From Niebla homalea (Eukaryota > Ascomycota > Lecanoromycetes > Lecanorales > Ramalinaceae): a DNA stretch of 64,000 nucleotides. The position numbers and the translations under genes were made by a program. The DNA lies in assembly GCA_019925105.1 (NCBI GenBank), contig JAHGAU010000018.1, forward strand, positions 1,054,001 through 1,118,000. Reading direction: 5' to 3'. The notes under the pieces are model-generated. The model ran no database searches, had not been told where the DNA came from, and saw nothing but the letters and a program-made list of their open reading frames with translations. This document shows, one piece after another, positions 1-11,900 of the stretch; position 1 is the first letter of the stretch, and every line of letters starts with the position of its first letter.

Positions 1-3000
1 CTTTATAATATTATAATAACAGAAATACTTATTAATAATCTTTTTTTTATTAAAAGTTAAATAATAATAATTTTAAAGTATAAAGTCCTTATATTTCCGT
101 TAACGTTTAATTTATTTTATTATAACTTATAAAATAATTATTATAGCCTTTATTCTTTAAATCCTTTTAATTTCGGTTTTTTTTACGTTTAATGGGAGTT
201 TATACTTACTTAAGTTAACCTCCGGAATATTAATAAAATTAACCTTTTTTTCCGTTTATTTTTACTTTATTTTAATAGGAGGGAAAATAAATATCTTTAA
301 TTTATTCTTTTTGGCTTTAAGCTTATTAAGATTTTAACGGATCCGCCCGTTTCTTATTATTATAATTAAGTATATATATTTTTTCAGTTTTACTTAAGCG
401 ATTATTTAATTTAATAAGACTTTAATTAACGGTATAAAGACCTTAAACTTTAATATCGGGATAAAGGTTATTTTATAAATACCGTTAATTACCCTTAAAT
501 ATTAATTCTAGATTTTCTATAATATTTAAATAAACTTTTTCTTATATTCCGGAGTACTTTTAAGTATATATTAAATAACCGTAATATATATTATAACTAA
601 CTTTATTATAACTTAATAAATAGTCCGGGCCTTTTATAATATAATTTTCTATATTAATAAAACGAGATAAGTAAAACCTTTTTCCTATAAAGTTATTTTT
701 TTTAAAATTTTTCTTATATAATCTTTTTAATTAAACTTTTATTTACTTAAAGGTTAAAGATTTTAATATTGGTATCTAGCTTTATTATAACTTTATTTAA
801 GTTTATTATAATTATTATATTATATAATTTTAAGCTTTTAATTATATAAATAAATTTATATTTATATAACGTAAATTAAGCCTTATAAGTTTTTATTTAT
901 TAAAAATAAACTTTATAAGTTTATTTTAATTCTAAATAATTTATACGTATAAAAGTATTATAAATTAAGAAATAAATATTATTAATAAAGCCTTTAACTT
1001 AAACCTTTTATTTTAACTTAATAAGCTTTTTAATTAATAAACCGTTAAAGAATAAAAATAATATAAAAAAAATAAATAATCCTTAAGGAATCCCCGTTAT
1101 AACGGGCTTTATTAAGCTTATTTTTTACCTTAGGTTAATCGATATAACTTAATTACTTAAGAAACTCTTTATTTACTTAATTAAAAAGGATAATATCCCC
1201 TTTTTCCTTAAGTTATATAGTAATTTTAAATAATTTATTTTATTAAAAATATTTATAATATTAAAAGAAAAAAGATTTATAATATATTTTTTCTTATAAC
1301 CTTATATTATATATATACCGTTAATTAGTCCTTTAAGGGTTATTTTTATTAATTAACTTTTTTTTTATTCTTATTTATTAATCGGGGAAAAGTCCGTAAT
1401 TCTTTATATAATTATTAAGGATCCTTATTATTATTATTTTTAAGGTTTTCCTTAACGTATATAAAAGTATGATAAGTTTATAAGACTTTATTTTAAAATA
1501 ATCCGGCTTAATAAGCTTCTTAAGGATAATTATTTTTATTTCCTTAAACTTATATAGGTAATAACTAACGTTAAAATATATTTAAAAAAACTAAATAAAA
1601 ACTTTTTTAAAAAGCAAAATTATTATTATTAGGAATCTATTAAGAATTTTATTTGGTTTTAAGGCTTTATTTTTTTTTTTTAATTTATTAATTATTTTAA
1701 TTATTATATCTTATATTATTACCTTATTTATTAATATAAGGTTAAGGTATAAAACGTTATTAATATCGTTTAAGTTAGCTTTTAACGGAAAGAAGAAAAA
1801 TGCTCCTTTAAGGACCTTAATTTTACCGTTAAAGGTATTAATTAATATATTATTAAGTTTTTAAAGGGCGGGAATTTAAAGATAAACTTTAATTTCTTAT
1901 TTTTTTTTTTATTATACTTTATTAACTTTTAAATATTATGAAATAAAATTATTAAGTTATATATTATAAATTAAAAATATATTTATTTAATTTTCTTAAT
2001 AATCCTTTCTTTTTTTTTTTTAAGTAATTTTTAATTAATTAAATATCTCTTAATTCTTATATTTAAAAGCTTATTTAATTAATTTTTTCGTTTTTATAAT
2101 TGCAATTATATACCCTTTATTTTAATAAATTTTAATTCTTTAAGAAAGTTTTATTATTAAAATAGTTTTATTAATTACTTTATTTAATACCTTTATTACT
2201 TACTTTATAAAGAAATCAATCTAATCTTTATTATCCAATTAAAAAAGGTCCACAAATTATATTATTATTTCCCCGTTTTTATATAAACTTTTATTTCTTT
2301 AATCGTTTTTTATGCTTTCCTTATTAATAATAATATAATTATATTAATAATTTAATTTAAGGTTATTTATATCGGTATATAATTTAAGCCATATTTTAAG
2401 TCTTTTTATAATTTATATATTATAACCGTATTAATAACCTCTTCCGTATTAAAGGCTAGATTAATTATTATTTTAAACTTACGATTCTTTTATATAATAA
2501 TCCCTTATAATATTAATAATAAAAAGTTAATTTAAGTAATAATTAATAATAAGTTATCCGAGTTAACGTAATTTATTATATACTTTTTTTTTTTATTCTA
2601 TATATAATAATATAAGTTAAAGTCTTTAAGCAATATATATTTACTTAATATAATTAAAATTTTTTTAAGTAACGGTATTATAAAAAGTTTTTCCTTATTA
2701 ATTAATAGCGGATTATATATATTATAAATATTAAAATTACCCTTTAAGTCCTTTTTTTTTATAATATATAATATATAAAGGTTTTTATTATAATAAGTAA
2801 TATCCTAGTTATTTATATTGAATTACTTATTTATAAAGAAATATATTTTAATTATTTTATTCTTTTTAAAGGTTAAGTAAAACCTTTCCCCCGGGTTAAT
2901 AAATAAATATATATATAGGCTATATAATAATTTTTATATTACTATAATATTAATGTTTTTAATTTTTTTAAATTTAAATATTAATATTACGGCTTTAATT

Positions 3001-4961
3001 CCCTTATTATAGATATTATATTATATTACTTTTAGAAACGTTAATATATTATATATTAACCTTTATAAAGGCTTTTTCTTTTATATTTATTTAAGTTATA
3101 GACTTTTTATTAAAGCCAAACGTTTTCTAATTTAATATTTTCCTGGTTATTATTAAAAATATAAAACGGCTGGTTTTTAAGATTAAGATTATAAAGAATT
3201 TTCTTTTTTTTATTGTTATTTACCTTTTATTATTTAATTAATTAAACTTATATTTTAAGGTTACTTTTAATTAATTTATTAAATTAATTTTATACGTATT
3301 ATACCGTTGGATTTTTATAGTTATCCGGGTCTCTTTATATTTAATCTCCTGAATTCTTATTATATATTTAGAATCTTATATTAAATATCTTTTTTTATTA
3401 TATATAATATATTTAAATGTACTTTTTATAAGCCTTTTAATTATTAACTTTATATATTTATAGGTATTATAATCCTTAACGTAAACCGTATATTTCATAA
3501 TATTAAAATATTTTATAACAATATATTTATAATCTTAATACTTAAAATATTAATAAATATTAACCGTTTTATTTTATAATTAAGTTATTTTAAAAGATCT
3601 TTTTTTAATAATCCCTTTATTTAAAACGTTATTATATATTTTTATTAACGTTATATTTAATATAATAATAAAGTACCTTTTTATACGTTTTAAAGAATTA
3701 AGTCTTTTTATTATTAGCGGAAGCCTATAATTAATAATCTTAAGCCTTAAATAAAAAATTATATTTTTTTTTTTTTATATTTTTTAACGTAGTTTTTTTT
3801 TCGGTTTCTTTAAAACGTAATAAATATATTTTATTTATTATAACGGTAAATAATTACCTTAAAACTTTAATTAACTTATATTTTCCCTTATTAATTTAAA
3901 TTTTAAATTTTTTTAGGTTTTCTTTCGTTTTTAAAGATATTATATTAAAAAAGATATTTTTACTTTATAACTTACGTATTATAATAATTTATTTTATTAA
4001 TAATTCCGTTATTATTTTAAAAGCCTTTATTAATTATAACGGATTTATTTTTATTATTATATTTTTCTCTTTATTATTAAATAGGTGGATTATTATTATT
4101 TTTACTTTTTTTAATATAGTCGCCTTTTCCTCCGTTATCCTTTTATTCTTTATCGTGGGTACCCTTTTTATTATCCTTATTGCCTAGCTTTTTCTTATTT
4201 AAAAGGCCGCCGTTTTCATATTTTTACCTTATATACTTAACCTTAAATTATTATTTTTACCTTTTATTAATATCCATATTTCCGCCCTTTAAAAGCCTTA
4301 TAAACGCTCTGCCTCTTTTAGTTTTATTTTTACTTTTATATAAAAATTTTTTACGCTTTTTAATCCAATCTATAATATCGGTTAAGTTTTTAACGTAATA
4401 TCCTTTTATTTTACCGTAAAGAGTCCTTTTAAGGTTTTTATTATTTCCTTTATTACCCTTTTACCTTCCCTTACCGGGCGACGTATTATCTCCGTTTTTT
4501 ACCTTTGGTCCCTTAAGGTCCCGTTTTCCTTATTAGCTTTATTTCCTTTTTATATACCCTTAATAGTATTTTTACCGCGGTCTTCCTACTTTTTCCCCCC
4601 GCTTATACCCTTCGCTATTAATATTATACCGGCCTTTTTACCCTTTTATTTACTTATTACCTCCATATTATTATTATGCGTTTTATGCGTTTTAATACGT
4701 ATATTCTATTAACCTTAATTCCCTTATTTATTTTAAGCGTTATCCGGCTTATTATTATTATATTACCCGTATACGTTACCGCTATTTCTATTAATATAAA
4801 TTACTTACCTATTTATTACCTTATTTTTAACCATTACGTTACTTCTATTTATCGCACTTAATATATTCCCCTTACTGTCGCTAAAGCTATGCATATACGC
4901 ATCGTTTTGGACCTCTGGGGTCCCTTTGTTCGTCGCCATCTCGGTTCAATAACTTTCAAGA
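1..4961 (-). mobile_element. LINE copy M1 (Tad1-like, subfamily A), 3' end outside window
   Basis: Degenerate non-LTR retrotransposon read on the minus strand. Its 5' end is at the right: the start codon is the complement of 4937-4939, followed by codons for MATNKGTPEVQNDAYMHS, and 4940-4961 is the leader. Position 1 aligns with about position 9862 of M2, so roughly 0.86 kb of 3' end, including the tail, lies outside the window. The reverse-transcriptase F-x-D-D site reads F-I-N-N (Asn codons are the complement of 978-983). Stops occur in every frame. The first 100 or so bases of the 5' end keep CA and TG dinucleotides while the rest has almost none, as expected of RIP. It interrupts plus-strand copy P1, which resumes at 4962. 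Open frames on the plus strand here (for example 4180-4398) are antisense and not genes. Confidence 0.9.
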
Positions 4962-6695
4962 CGTAATTATAAAAATAAACTTTTTATAATTAAAAAAAGG
5001 TTTAAAATAACGGAAAAGTTATTAATAAAGTAAAATATAATATATAAATTATAAAATAAGAATACTTTTTTTAATATAGTTTTATTAAAAGTAAAGAAAA
5101 AACTTAAAAAGAAAAAAAAAATTAATAAAAAAAGTATTAAAAAAATAAAAGTATTAAAATAATTATTTTTTATTATAATAAATAAAATATATTTAATAAG
5201 GTTTATAAGAAAAGAAAAGATAATTACTTTAAATTAAATAAAAAAGGAAAATATAATCTTTTACCTTAAATTAAAAATTGTTAATTATAATTTTTATCTA
5301 TAATAAAAAAATTAAATATATTTAACCGGATAAAGAATTACTTTATAATTATCTTAAATTTAACGTTAATAAAAAATATATAATAATATTTTTAATAAAA
5401 GGAAAATTATAAAAAATAAGTTTTTTAAATTAATAAAATTATAAGATTAAACGGTAAATATTTATTAATATTTATTAATATTAAGATTATAAATATATTA
5501 TTATAAAATATTATAATAATATAAATTATATAATATATAGTGGAAAATATAATATATATAAAGTATATAATATATATTAAAGAATTTAATATATAGAAAT
5601 ATATAAGCTTAATAATAAAAAACTTAAATAAAGAATATAATAAAATATATAATATTTAAAAATAATAATTATTTAATATAAAAAATTATAATATATAATA
5701 AAAATTAAAAAACTTAACGTACAAAGACTAAATTAATAATTAAAATCTAACGTTATAATTTATATGAACTTAAATTAATAAAATAATTAAAATCGGTTTT
5801 AAAGGTAAATAAAATTTATTAAATGAAAAAAAAAATTACATAATAACCGATAACGTAAAAAGAAGAAACTTATAATGATATTAATCTTTAAAATTATTTA
5901 TTTAATTAAGATAATTATTATAATAAGTAAATTAATAAAAAATAAATAATATTTAATTTAAAAAAAAAACTATTTATATAAGTAAATGTTTATAGAGAAA
6001 ACTTAATAAAAATTAATATATAATATATTTATACTTTTAAGGATAATATAATATAATATATATAAGAGAAAAATTAAAGTTATATTATTAATATTTAAAT
6101 TTAAAAAAATAAAGAAGATTAATATTATAAGAATATTAAAATTATTATATAATGTATATATATATTATTTAATTAATTTAAAAAAATATTTTTATTTAAT
6201 TTATTAAAAAATCTAAAATAATATAAATATATTTCTTAATAAATAAAAAGTTAAATATAAACAATTAAGATATTACTTATTATAAAGGGAATTTATATAT
6301 ACTTTAAATTATATAAAAGGAAATATTTAAAATATCTCAAATATTTATAATATATATAATCGGTTATTTATTAAAAAAAAACTTTTTATAATTTTATTAC
6401 TTAAGGATATTATAATTTCATCCGGTAAATATTTCTTAATAAGGAACTTTAATCTTTATTATATTAAATAAAATAAAAAAAAATATATAATCAATTTTAT
6501 TAAGTTTAAAGAATTATTAATAATTATTTATCATCCGGTCCGATTTTACGTTATTAATATTAAATAGAATTATAATATAAGAAAATTAAAGATTTAAGAT
6601 TATAATTAATTTAACGTTTAACTTAAAAAGTATTATTAATACAATTATTATATATATACTTTATAAACATTTAAAATATAATTTAAATTACTTAT
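4962..6695 (+). mobile_element. LINE copy P1, central part (left of LTR element 1)
   Basis: Plus-strand LINE sequence aligning with about 56625-58315 of copy P5, that is from the end of ORF1 through the zinc knuckles into the endonuclease. Its 5' part must lie left of M1, outside the window. It is A-rich, full of stops and strongly CA/TG depleted. It is interrupted at 6695 by LTR element 1, and cttat at 6691-6695 is that element's target duplication. The continuation after the LTR element is at 8275. Confidence 0.82.
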
Positions 6696-6874
6696 TGTGG
6701 CGTGCTTAGTATAAAGGGTAAAATGTATGTGATATATATGATTGTTAAGTAGGTAACTAACTATATAGGTGTTATAAATATAAAGGTACGTACGTTAAGC
6801 CTACAGAATAAGGTAAAGCCGCTCCGCTCCGATAAGGCTAAGGCCTAAAAATCAGCTCTGCTGATGCTTTAATA
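6696..6874 (-). repeat. LTR of element 1 (left copy)
   Basis: Begins TGTGGCGTGC and ends CTTTAATA; the partner LTR reads TATAACGTAC and CCCTAATA. The original termini were probably TG...CA, with the final CA changed to TA in both copies. This copy keeps more TG and CA than the right copy. If the element is on the minus strand, this is its 3' LTR. The palindromic stretch cagctctgctgatg lies near the end. Confidence 0.85.
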
Positions 6875-8090
6875 ATTTATTATTAATAAAAAAATGTTCT
6901 TGCCCCAAGAGTAATCCACTATTAAAAACATTATAAATACTGGTCCCGGACGTAAATATACCTTTATTAAAGGTCCGAGTAAGTATAAAAGGGAACCGGT
7001 AGGGTGGTAATAGAGTAATAAGGCCTGGTAATGGGTATATATTAAAAAATCGAGAAAAGTATAAGCCGGAAAATTGTCGTAGACGCACCCGGTTTATAGT
7101 CGTAATTTTATGGGTACTTAATCGTTCAAAACCGTGATCTCCGGGGTATTGCCGAGGTCGAGTTTATAGCTAAAGCTTATATAATAAGGATAAGAATAGG
7201 GATAAAGCCGGGTAACCTTAAATTACTCCAGAAGTAAATAATATATACGTAAAAGGCTTAATACTAAAGTTATATTAGGCTTATTAAGGGTAATATTATG
7301 AATATAAGAGTATTAAGATAAGTAAGCTTTAAGAGGTAACGTATAATATATAATCCGGTATATTTATAGTTTACCTTTTCCTTGAATCTTAATAATATAG
7401 GTATATATTATAGCTTAAGTACTTATTGCTGAACCGTCTATAGTTGGATTTATTAAGGAATTTACTATGGAGGTTATAAGGACGTATTTATGTCTTACGG
7501 AGTATTATACGGGGTATTATATTAGACTAAGGCTTTCCCAGCTACATATTCAAATCTCTTTTTAAGCTTTTTTATTTAAAGTTATATATTAATATTAATA
7601 TTAACCTTTGCTATTTTACTAAGTATTAATTTATATTATTCTTAAGCCTTGCCTTAAAGGCATTAATTAACGTATTATAAATTAATATCGTTAGTAAGAA
7701 AGCGGATAAAAGAAAAAACGTTATATTTATAAGGTATAAATTAAACTTATAAGGTTTTCTTAATTATTAATATAAATTTAAGTATAAGCCGGTTAAGAAA
7801 TTACTTAAATTACTTATCGGTAAGTATAATTATAATGTCGTCGTTTAGCTTATTAAAAGGGGCGGGATTAATCTCGGCTTTATTAAACCGTATTGATTAT
7901 CTATTTACTAACTAGGTATAATAGAATTAATAATAATAATATTATTGCTTTAAAGTTACTGGTAACGAGTTATTTATTGAGTTTATTAAACTCGTCACGT
8001 CTTCTACGTTATCTGAATCTATAATTATCGTAATAACGGCTATACGTCTATTATAATAACTACTATAATCTTATGCTATTACTATTAAAT
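6875..8090 (-). other. Interior of LTR element 1, no recognisable protein
   Basis: About 1.2 kb without a long open frame on either strand. It contains blocks also present in LTR element 2 in the same order and orientation: ggtggtaatagagtaataag near 6993 (element 2: ggtggttaagcggtaaaag near 16681) and atctccggggtattgccgag near 7138 (element 2 near 16795). The interior is less A+T-rich than the LINEs. What it encoded, if anything, cannot be told. Confidence 0.6.
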
Positions 8091-8269
8091 TATAACGTAC
8101 TTAATATAAAGGGTAAAATGTATATAATATATATGATTATTAAGTAGGTAGCTAACTATATAGGTATTGCAAATATAAAGGTGCGTACGCCAAGCCTACA
8201 AAACAAGGTAAAGCCGTTCCGCTCCGGTAAAACTAAGGCCTAAGGATCAGCTCTGCTGATGCCCTAATA
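8091..8269 (-). repeat. LTR of element 1 (right copy)
   Basis: Same length (179 bp) as the left LTR. Most differences are G->A or C->T, for example TGTGGCG against TATAACG at the outer end. It is followed by the target duplication tttat at 8270-8274 and then by resumed LINE P1 sequence. Confidence 0.85.
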
Positions 8270-8274
8270 TTTAT

Positions 8275-8369
8275 TAATATAAATAATTTTAAATAAATTA
8301 ATTAATATAACTTTATTTTATTAATAAAACGTATAAAAATAAATTTATAATATAAAAGAAAAAATATTT
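8275..8369 (+). mobile_element. LINE copy P1, short continuation
   Basis: Continues P1 after the LTR element and aligns with P5 from about 58320 to 58440 (endonuclease end). It then stops abruptly against the 5' leader of P2. The rest of P1, about 3 kb of reverse transcriptase and tail, is not found on the far side of P2, so this junction is not a simple nested insertion. The exact right border (8355-8389) is uncertain. Confidence 0.6.
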
Positions 8370-8998
8370 ATTTATTAAATTTTGGATTAATAATAATAAA
8401 TAATAAGACTTTAAAGGTTTAAAACAATATATATACGTATAACTTTAATAATAATAAGATTAATACTTTAAATACGATAAATATAAGTAATATAATAATT
8501 AAAAACGTAAGAATAAATAAATAAATAATTTAAATTAATAAAATAGTAAAGAAATATATAAATAATATAGTAATAATGGGATGAACGGTTATTAAAATAA
8601 ATAAAAAAGTTAAAATTAATAAAATATACGTAAAGAAACGTATAAGATATATAAAAATATAATAAATAAATAAAATATCGGGGAAATTAAAATAATAATA
8701 TTAATAAAAGTAAGAAAAAACGGATATATATAAAGTAAAGATAAAATTAAAGTTATTAAAAACGAATAAAATAAGGATAAATTTAATAAAAAGATTAAAT
8801 CCGTAAATAATTAAAGATAAAAAATATAAAATATAAAACGTTAAATATAAAACGGAATTAAAATAAAAAAAAACGGTAAAAACCTTAAATAAATTATTAA
8901 TAATAAAATATATAACGATTACGTTAAAAACTTAATTAGTACTATAAATAAAATTACGGAAAATAAAAAACTTTTATAAAAAAATAAAAGAAGAATTT
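8370..8998 (+). mobile_element. LINE copy P2, 5' segment
   Basis: Start of an old plus-strand copy. The start codon is now ATA at 8390-8392, and the next codons align one for one with MATNKG in P4, each ATG/GCG/ACG having become ATA. ORF1 follows, full of stops, until M2 interrupts it. The last 16 bases (8983-8998, aataaaagaagaattt) are the target duplication of M2. The left border is approximate, because no duplication shared with the right end of P2 (32474) was found. Confidence 0.8.
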
Positions 8999-11900
8999 GA
9001 TTGATTGATTGATTGATTTATACTACGGGTTTAATTAAGCTAATTCCGGCGTTCCTTAATACGCGGCCTTTTAATTTTATTAATAACCGTAAAAACCTAA
9101 TACTTATAATATTAAAGTAAAAACCGGTATTTACCAAGCCTTTACCCTTTATCCTTTAAAGTAAAGAATATTAATAACCGTTTAAAGAATAGTAATTTAT
9201 TTATATATTTCTTATATTTTAATTCCCTTAAGAAAATCCGTAATATTATAACCGTATCTTTATAAAGGTTATTTTTAAACTTATTATTCTTCCGCTTTTT
9301 TACATATTTATATTATTTTAATTTTATATAATACCTTTAAATATCCTTATTAATATTTATACGCTTAATATATACCCTTTTTATATTATTATTATTATTA
9401 ATTCCTTTAAGGATTTTTAATAAGTATTTATTATTATATCCTTACGGCTATAAAAGATACTTTCCGGTTTATATAATTAACGTAACTGGTTTCCGCTCCT
9501 CTTTTTTTTCTTTAACCAATAACGGGCCTTTTCCGTAAGGTTTTTAATAATTTTATTTATCTTTATAACGAGGTTAAACTATAATAATAATCCGGTAAAT
9601 ATTATAAATTTAATAATTACCCGGATATTTTATTTTATAGATAATATTTAATAATAATTATAAGTATTAACTTTTATAATAAGTCTTAATTTAACCTTTA
9701 TAAATAAAAAATAAAAAATAAAAACGTATATAATGTTTTACTTTTTTTATCCGTATTTATATTTAACGTTTATTTAACCTTTAATATATATAATAAATAA
9801 GAAATAAATTAAATCGTTTTTACTTATCCGGAGTTAAATTATTAATACGTTATTACCCTTCCTTATAATATTATAACGGCGGAAATACTTATTAATAATT
9901 TTTTTGTTATTAAAAGTTAAATAATAATAATTTTAAAATATAAAATCCTTATATTTTTATTATAGCTTAATTTATTTTATCGTAACCTATAAGGTAATTA
10001 TTATAGTTTTTATTCTTTAAATCCTTTTAATCTTAATTTCTTTTATATTTAATAAGAATTTATACCCGCTTAAATTAGCCTTTAAAATACCGGTAAAATT
10101 AACTTTTTTTTAAATTTATTCTTACTTTATTTCAATAAAAGGGAGGATAAATATTTTTAATTTACTCTTTTTAATTTAAGGCTTATTAAGATTCTAACGG
10201 ATCCGCCCGTTTCCTATTATTATAATTAAGTATATATATTTTTTTAACTTTATTTAAGCGATTATTTAATTTAATAAATCCTTAATTAACGGTATAAAGA
10301 CCTTAAATTTTAATACCGGAATAAGGGTTATTTTATAAGTATTATTAATTACTTTTAAATATCGGTTTTAGACTTTCTATAATATTTTAATAAGCTTTTC
10401 TTTATATCCCGGAATATTTTTAAATATATACTAAATAATTATAATATATATTATAATTAACTTTAACATAATTTAATAAATAATCCGGGCCTTTTATAAT
10501 ATAACTTTTTATATTGATATAATAAGATAAATAAGGTTTTTTTCCTATAAAGTTATTTTCTTTTAAATTTTTTTTATATAATCTTTTTAATTAAACTTTT
10601 TATTTACTTAAAGGTTAAGGATTTTAATATTGATATCCGGCTTTATTATAACTTTATTTAAGTTTATTATAATTATTATATTATATAGTTTTAAATTCTT
10701 AATTATATAAATAAATTTATATTTATACGGCGTAAATTAAGCCTTATAAGTTTTTATTTATTAAAAATAAACTTTATAAACTTATTTTAATTTTAAATAA
10801 TTTATAAATATAAAGGTATTATAGGCTAAAAAATAAATATTATTAATAAAGCTTCCAATTTAAACCTTTTATTTTAACTTAATAAGCTTTTTAATTAATA
10901 AATTATTAAAGAATAAAAATAGTATAAAAAAAATAAACGATCCTTAAAGAATCCCTATTATAGCGGGTTTTATTAAGTTTATTTTTTATTTTAAATTAAT
11001 TATCATAACTTAATTACTTAAGAAACTCTTTATTTACTTAATTAAGAAAAATAATATTTTTTTTTTTTTTTTCTTTAACTTATATAATAACCTTTTATAA
11101 TTTATTTTATTAAAAATATTTATAATATTAAAAAAAAAAAGACTTATAATATATTTTTTTTTATAACTTTATATTATATATATATTATTAATTAATCCTT
11201 TAAGGGCTATTTTTATTAATTAATTTCTCCTTATTTTTATTTATTAATTAAAAAGAAGTCCGTAATTCTTTATATAATTATTAAGGATCCTTATTATTAC
11301 CGTCTTTAAAGCCTTTTTTAACGTATATAAAAATATAATAAGTTTATAAAACTTTATCTTAAAATAATCCGGCTTAATAAACTTCTTAAGGATAATCGTT
11401 TTTATTTTTTAAACTTATATAAGTAATAATTAACGTTAAAATATACTTAAAAAAAAATAAGTAAAAATCTTTTTAAATAATAAGGTTATTATTATTAAGA
11501 ATTTATTAAGAATCTTATTTAGTTTCAGTACTTTATTTTTCTTTAATTTATTAATTGCTTTATTTATTATATCTTATATTATTATTTTATTTATTAATAC
11601 GGGGTTAAGATATATAACGTTATTAATATCGTTTAAGTTAACTTTTAACGAAGAAGGAAAAAATATTCTTTTAAGGGTTTTAATTTTACCGTTAAAGGTA
11701 TTAATTAATATATTATCGGGTCTTTTAGGGGATAAGAATTTAAAAATAAACTTTAATTTCTTATTTTATTCTTTTTTATATTTTATTAGCTTTTAAATAT
11801 TATAAAGTAAAACCGTTAAGTTATATATTGTAAATTAAAAGTATATTTATTTAAATTTTTTAATAATCCTCTTTTTTTTTTCTTTTTAAATAATTTTTAA

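Larger units (their letters stand above)
6696..8269 (-). mobile_element. Small non-autonomous LTR retrotransposon 1 (1574 bp)
   Basis: Two direct repeats of 179 bp (6696-6874 and 8091-8269) flank a 1216-bp interior, and the whole is bracketed by 5-bp duplications cttat (6691-6695) and tttat (8270-8274), which differ by one C->T change. Removing the element and one duplication restores the LINE sequence seen in P5 near 58315. The interior is too short for gag-pol and no protease, reverse transcriptase or integrase motif is visible, so it is a TRIM/LARD-like or internally deleted element. The minus orientation is inferred from interior blocks shared with LTR element 2, which has a polypurine tract. 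A 78-codon minus-strand open frame (6852-7088) runs from the interior into the LTR; I recognise nothing in it. GC content is clearly higher than in the flanking LINEs. Confidence 0.85.

Noticed and set aside
4180..4398. 72-codon plus-strand open frame
   Set aside because: Lies antisense to ORF1 of LINE M1. Homologous antisense frames occur at 30375-30557 (M4) and 48484-48672 (P4), because the same element region lacks stops on that strand after RIP; it is T-rich, giving Phe/Leu-rich nonsense.
4676..4861. 61-codon plus-strand open frame
   Set aside because: Antisense to the start of ORF1 in M1, with no independent start signal and composition dictated by A+T bias.
6852..7088. 78-codon minus-strand open frame in LTR element 1
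   Set aside because: Runs from the interior into the LTR, matches no family I recognise, and could be chance. Kept only as a remark under the element.
9000..9018. TTGA microsatellite
   Set aside because: Not an independent satellite: it is the AATC tail of M2 and recurs at the 3' end of every LINE copy that reaches its tail.
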